5,273 bases of DNA. Source: Candidatus Zixiibacteriota bacterium (lineage in GTDB: Bacteria; Zixibacteria; MSB-5A5; GN15; FEB-12). The DNA lies in NCBI GenBank assembly GCA_003641415.1, contig QNAG01000205.1, positions 1 to 5,273 on the forward strand. The letters are read 5' to 3'. Below are positions 5,227-5,273 of the stretch, piece after piece; the first letter of the stretch is position 1; each line of letters begins with the position of its first letter. Made by a program: the position numbers and the translations under genes. The notes beneath the pieces were generated by a model. That model ran no database searches. It had not been told where the DNA came from and was given only the letters and a program-made list of their open reading frames with translations.

Positions 5227-5273
5227 TTAAAGGCTGCCGGCAAAAACTGATGTTGAGGGCTCAAAGTCAAATC
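5227..5273 (-). CDS. possible C-terminus of an upstream gene (partial)
   Basis: From the right edge one minus-strand frame reads FDFEPSTSVFAGSL and stops at TAA (5227-5229), 30 bases before the next ATG. That spacing fits the tight operon. However, only 14 codons are visible, and another frame is also open across the region to a TGA that overlaps the next start codon as ATGA. The composition favours the first frame slightly. No function can be assigned. Confidence 0.3.
   Translation of the reverse strand, partial: FDFEPSTSVFAGSL

Overview
The window reads as bacterial, dense and almost entirely minus-strand, with moderate GC, strong AAGGAGG-type ribosome binding sites and two-membrane envelope proteins. 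That points to a Gram-negative bacterium. The combination of a sigma-54 gene with an ExbB/ExbD-type motor in a moderate-GC genome suggests a Desulfuromonas- or Desulfobacterota-like proteobacterium, but this is a guess from style, not an identification.

Layout in the direction of transcription (right to left): the possible tail of an upstream gene (5227-5273); a secreted 297-aa helical protein of unknown family (4303-5196); a short intercistronic hairpin (4273-4295); a compact four-helix MotA/TolQ/ExbB-type proton channel subunit (3727-4239); a secreted 223-aa coiled-coil protein (3023-3694); an ExbD/TolR-type subunit with the membrane aspartate (2600-3019); and a 257-aa protein built like TonB, with one N-terminal membrane anchor, a Lys/Pro-rich stretch and a periplasmic domain (1830-2603). 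A 194-base AT-rich gap (1636-1829) then carries a palindrome, short repeats and a poor sigma-54-like promoter. It is followed by a divergent sigma-54 (RpoN) gene (214-1635). A 178-base gap (36-213) leads to the first codons of another gene (1-35) that leaves the window.

The five envelope genes are tightly spaced (63, 32, 3 and -4 bases between neighbours) and look like one operon. ExbB-like and ExbD-like subunits normally form a proton-driven motor in the inner membrane. A TonB-like protein would carry the force across the periplasm, and the two secreted helical proteins are candidates for adaptors or for the thing being moved. The five-gene set resembles in outline the Vibrio TonB2 clusters and the gliding motors of Myxococcus, but none of the accessory proteins is recognisable as a member of those systems. 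The adjacent sigma-54 has an altered RpoN box and may be a second, dedicated sigma factor for this locus or for a regulon that includes it.

No tRNA, rRNA, CRISPR array, insertion sequence or attachment site was seen.
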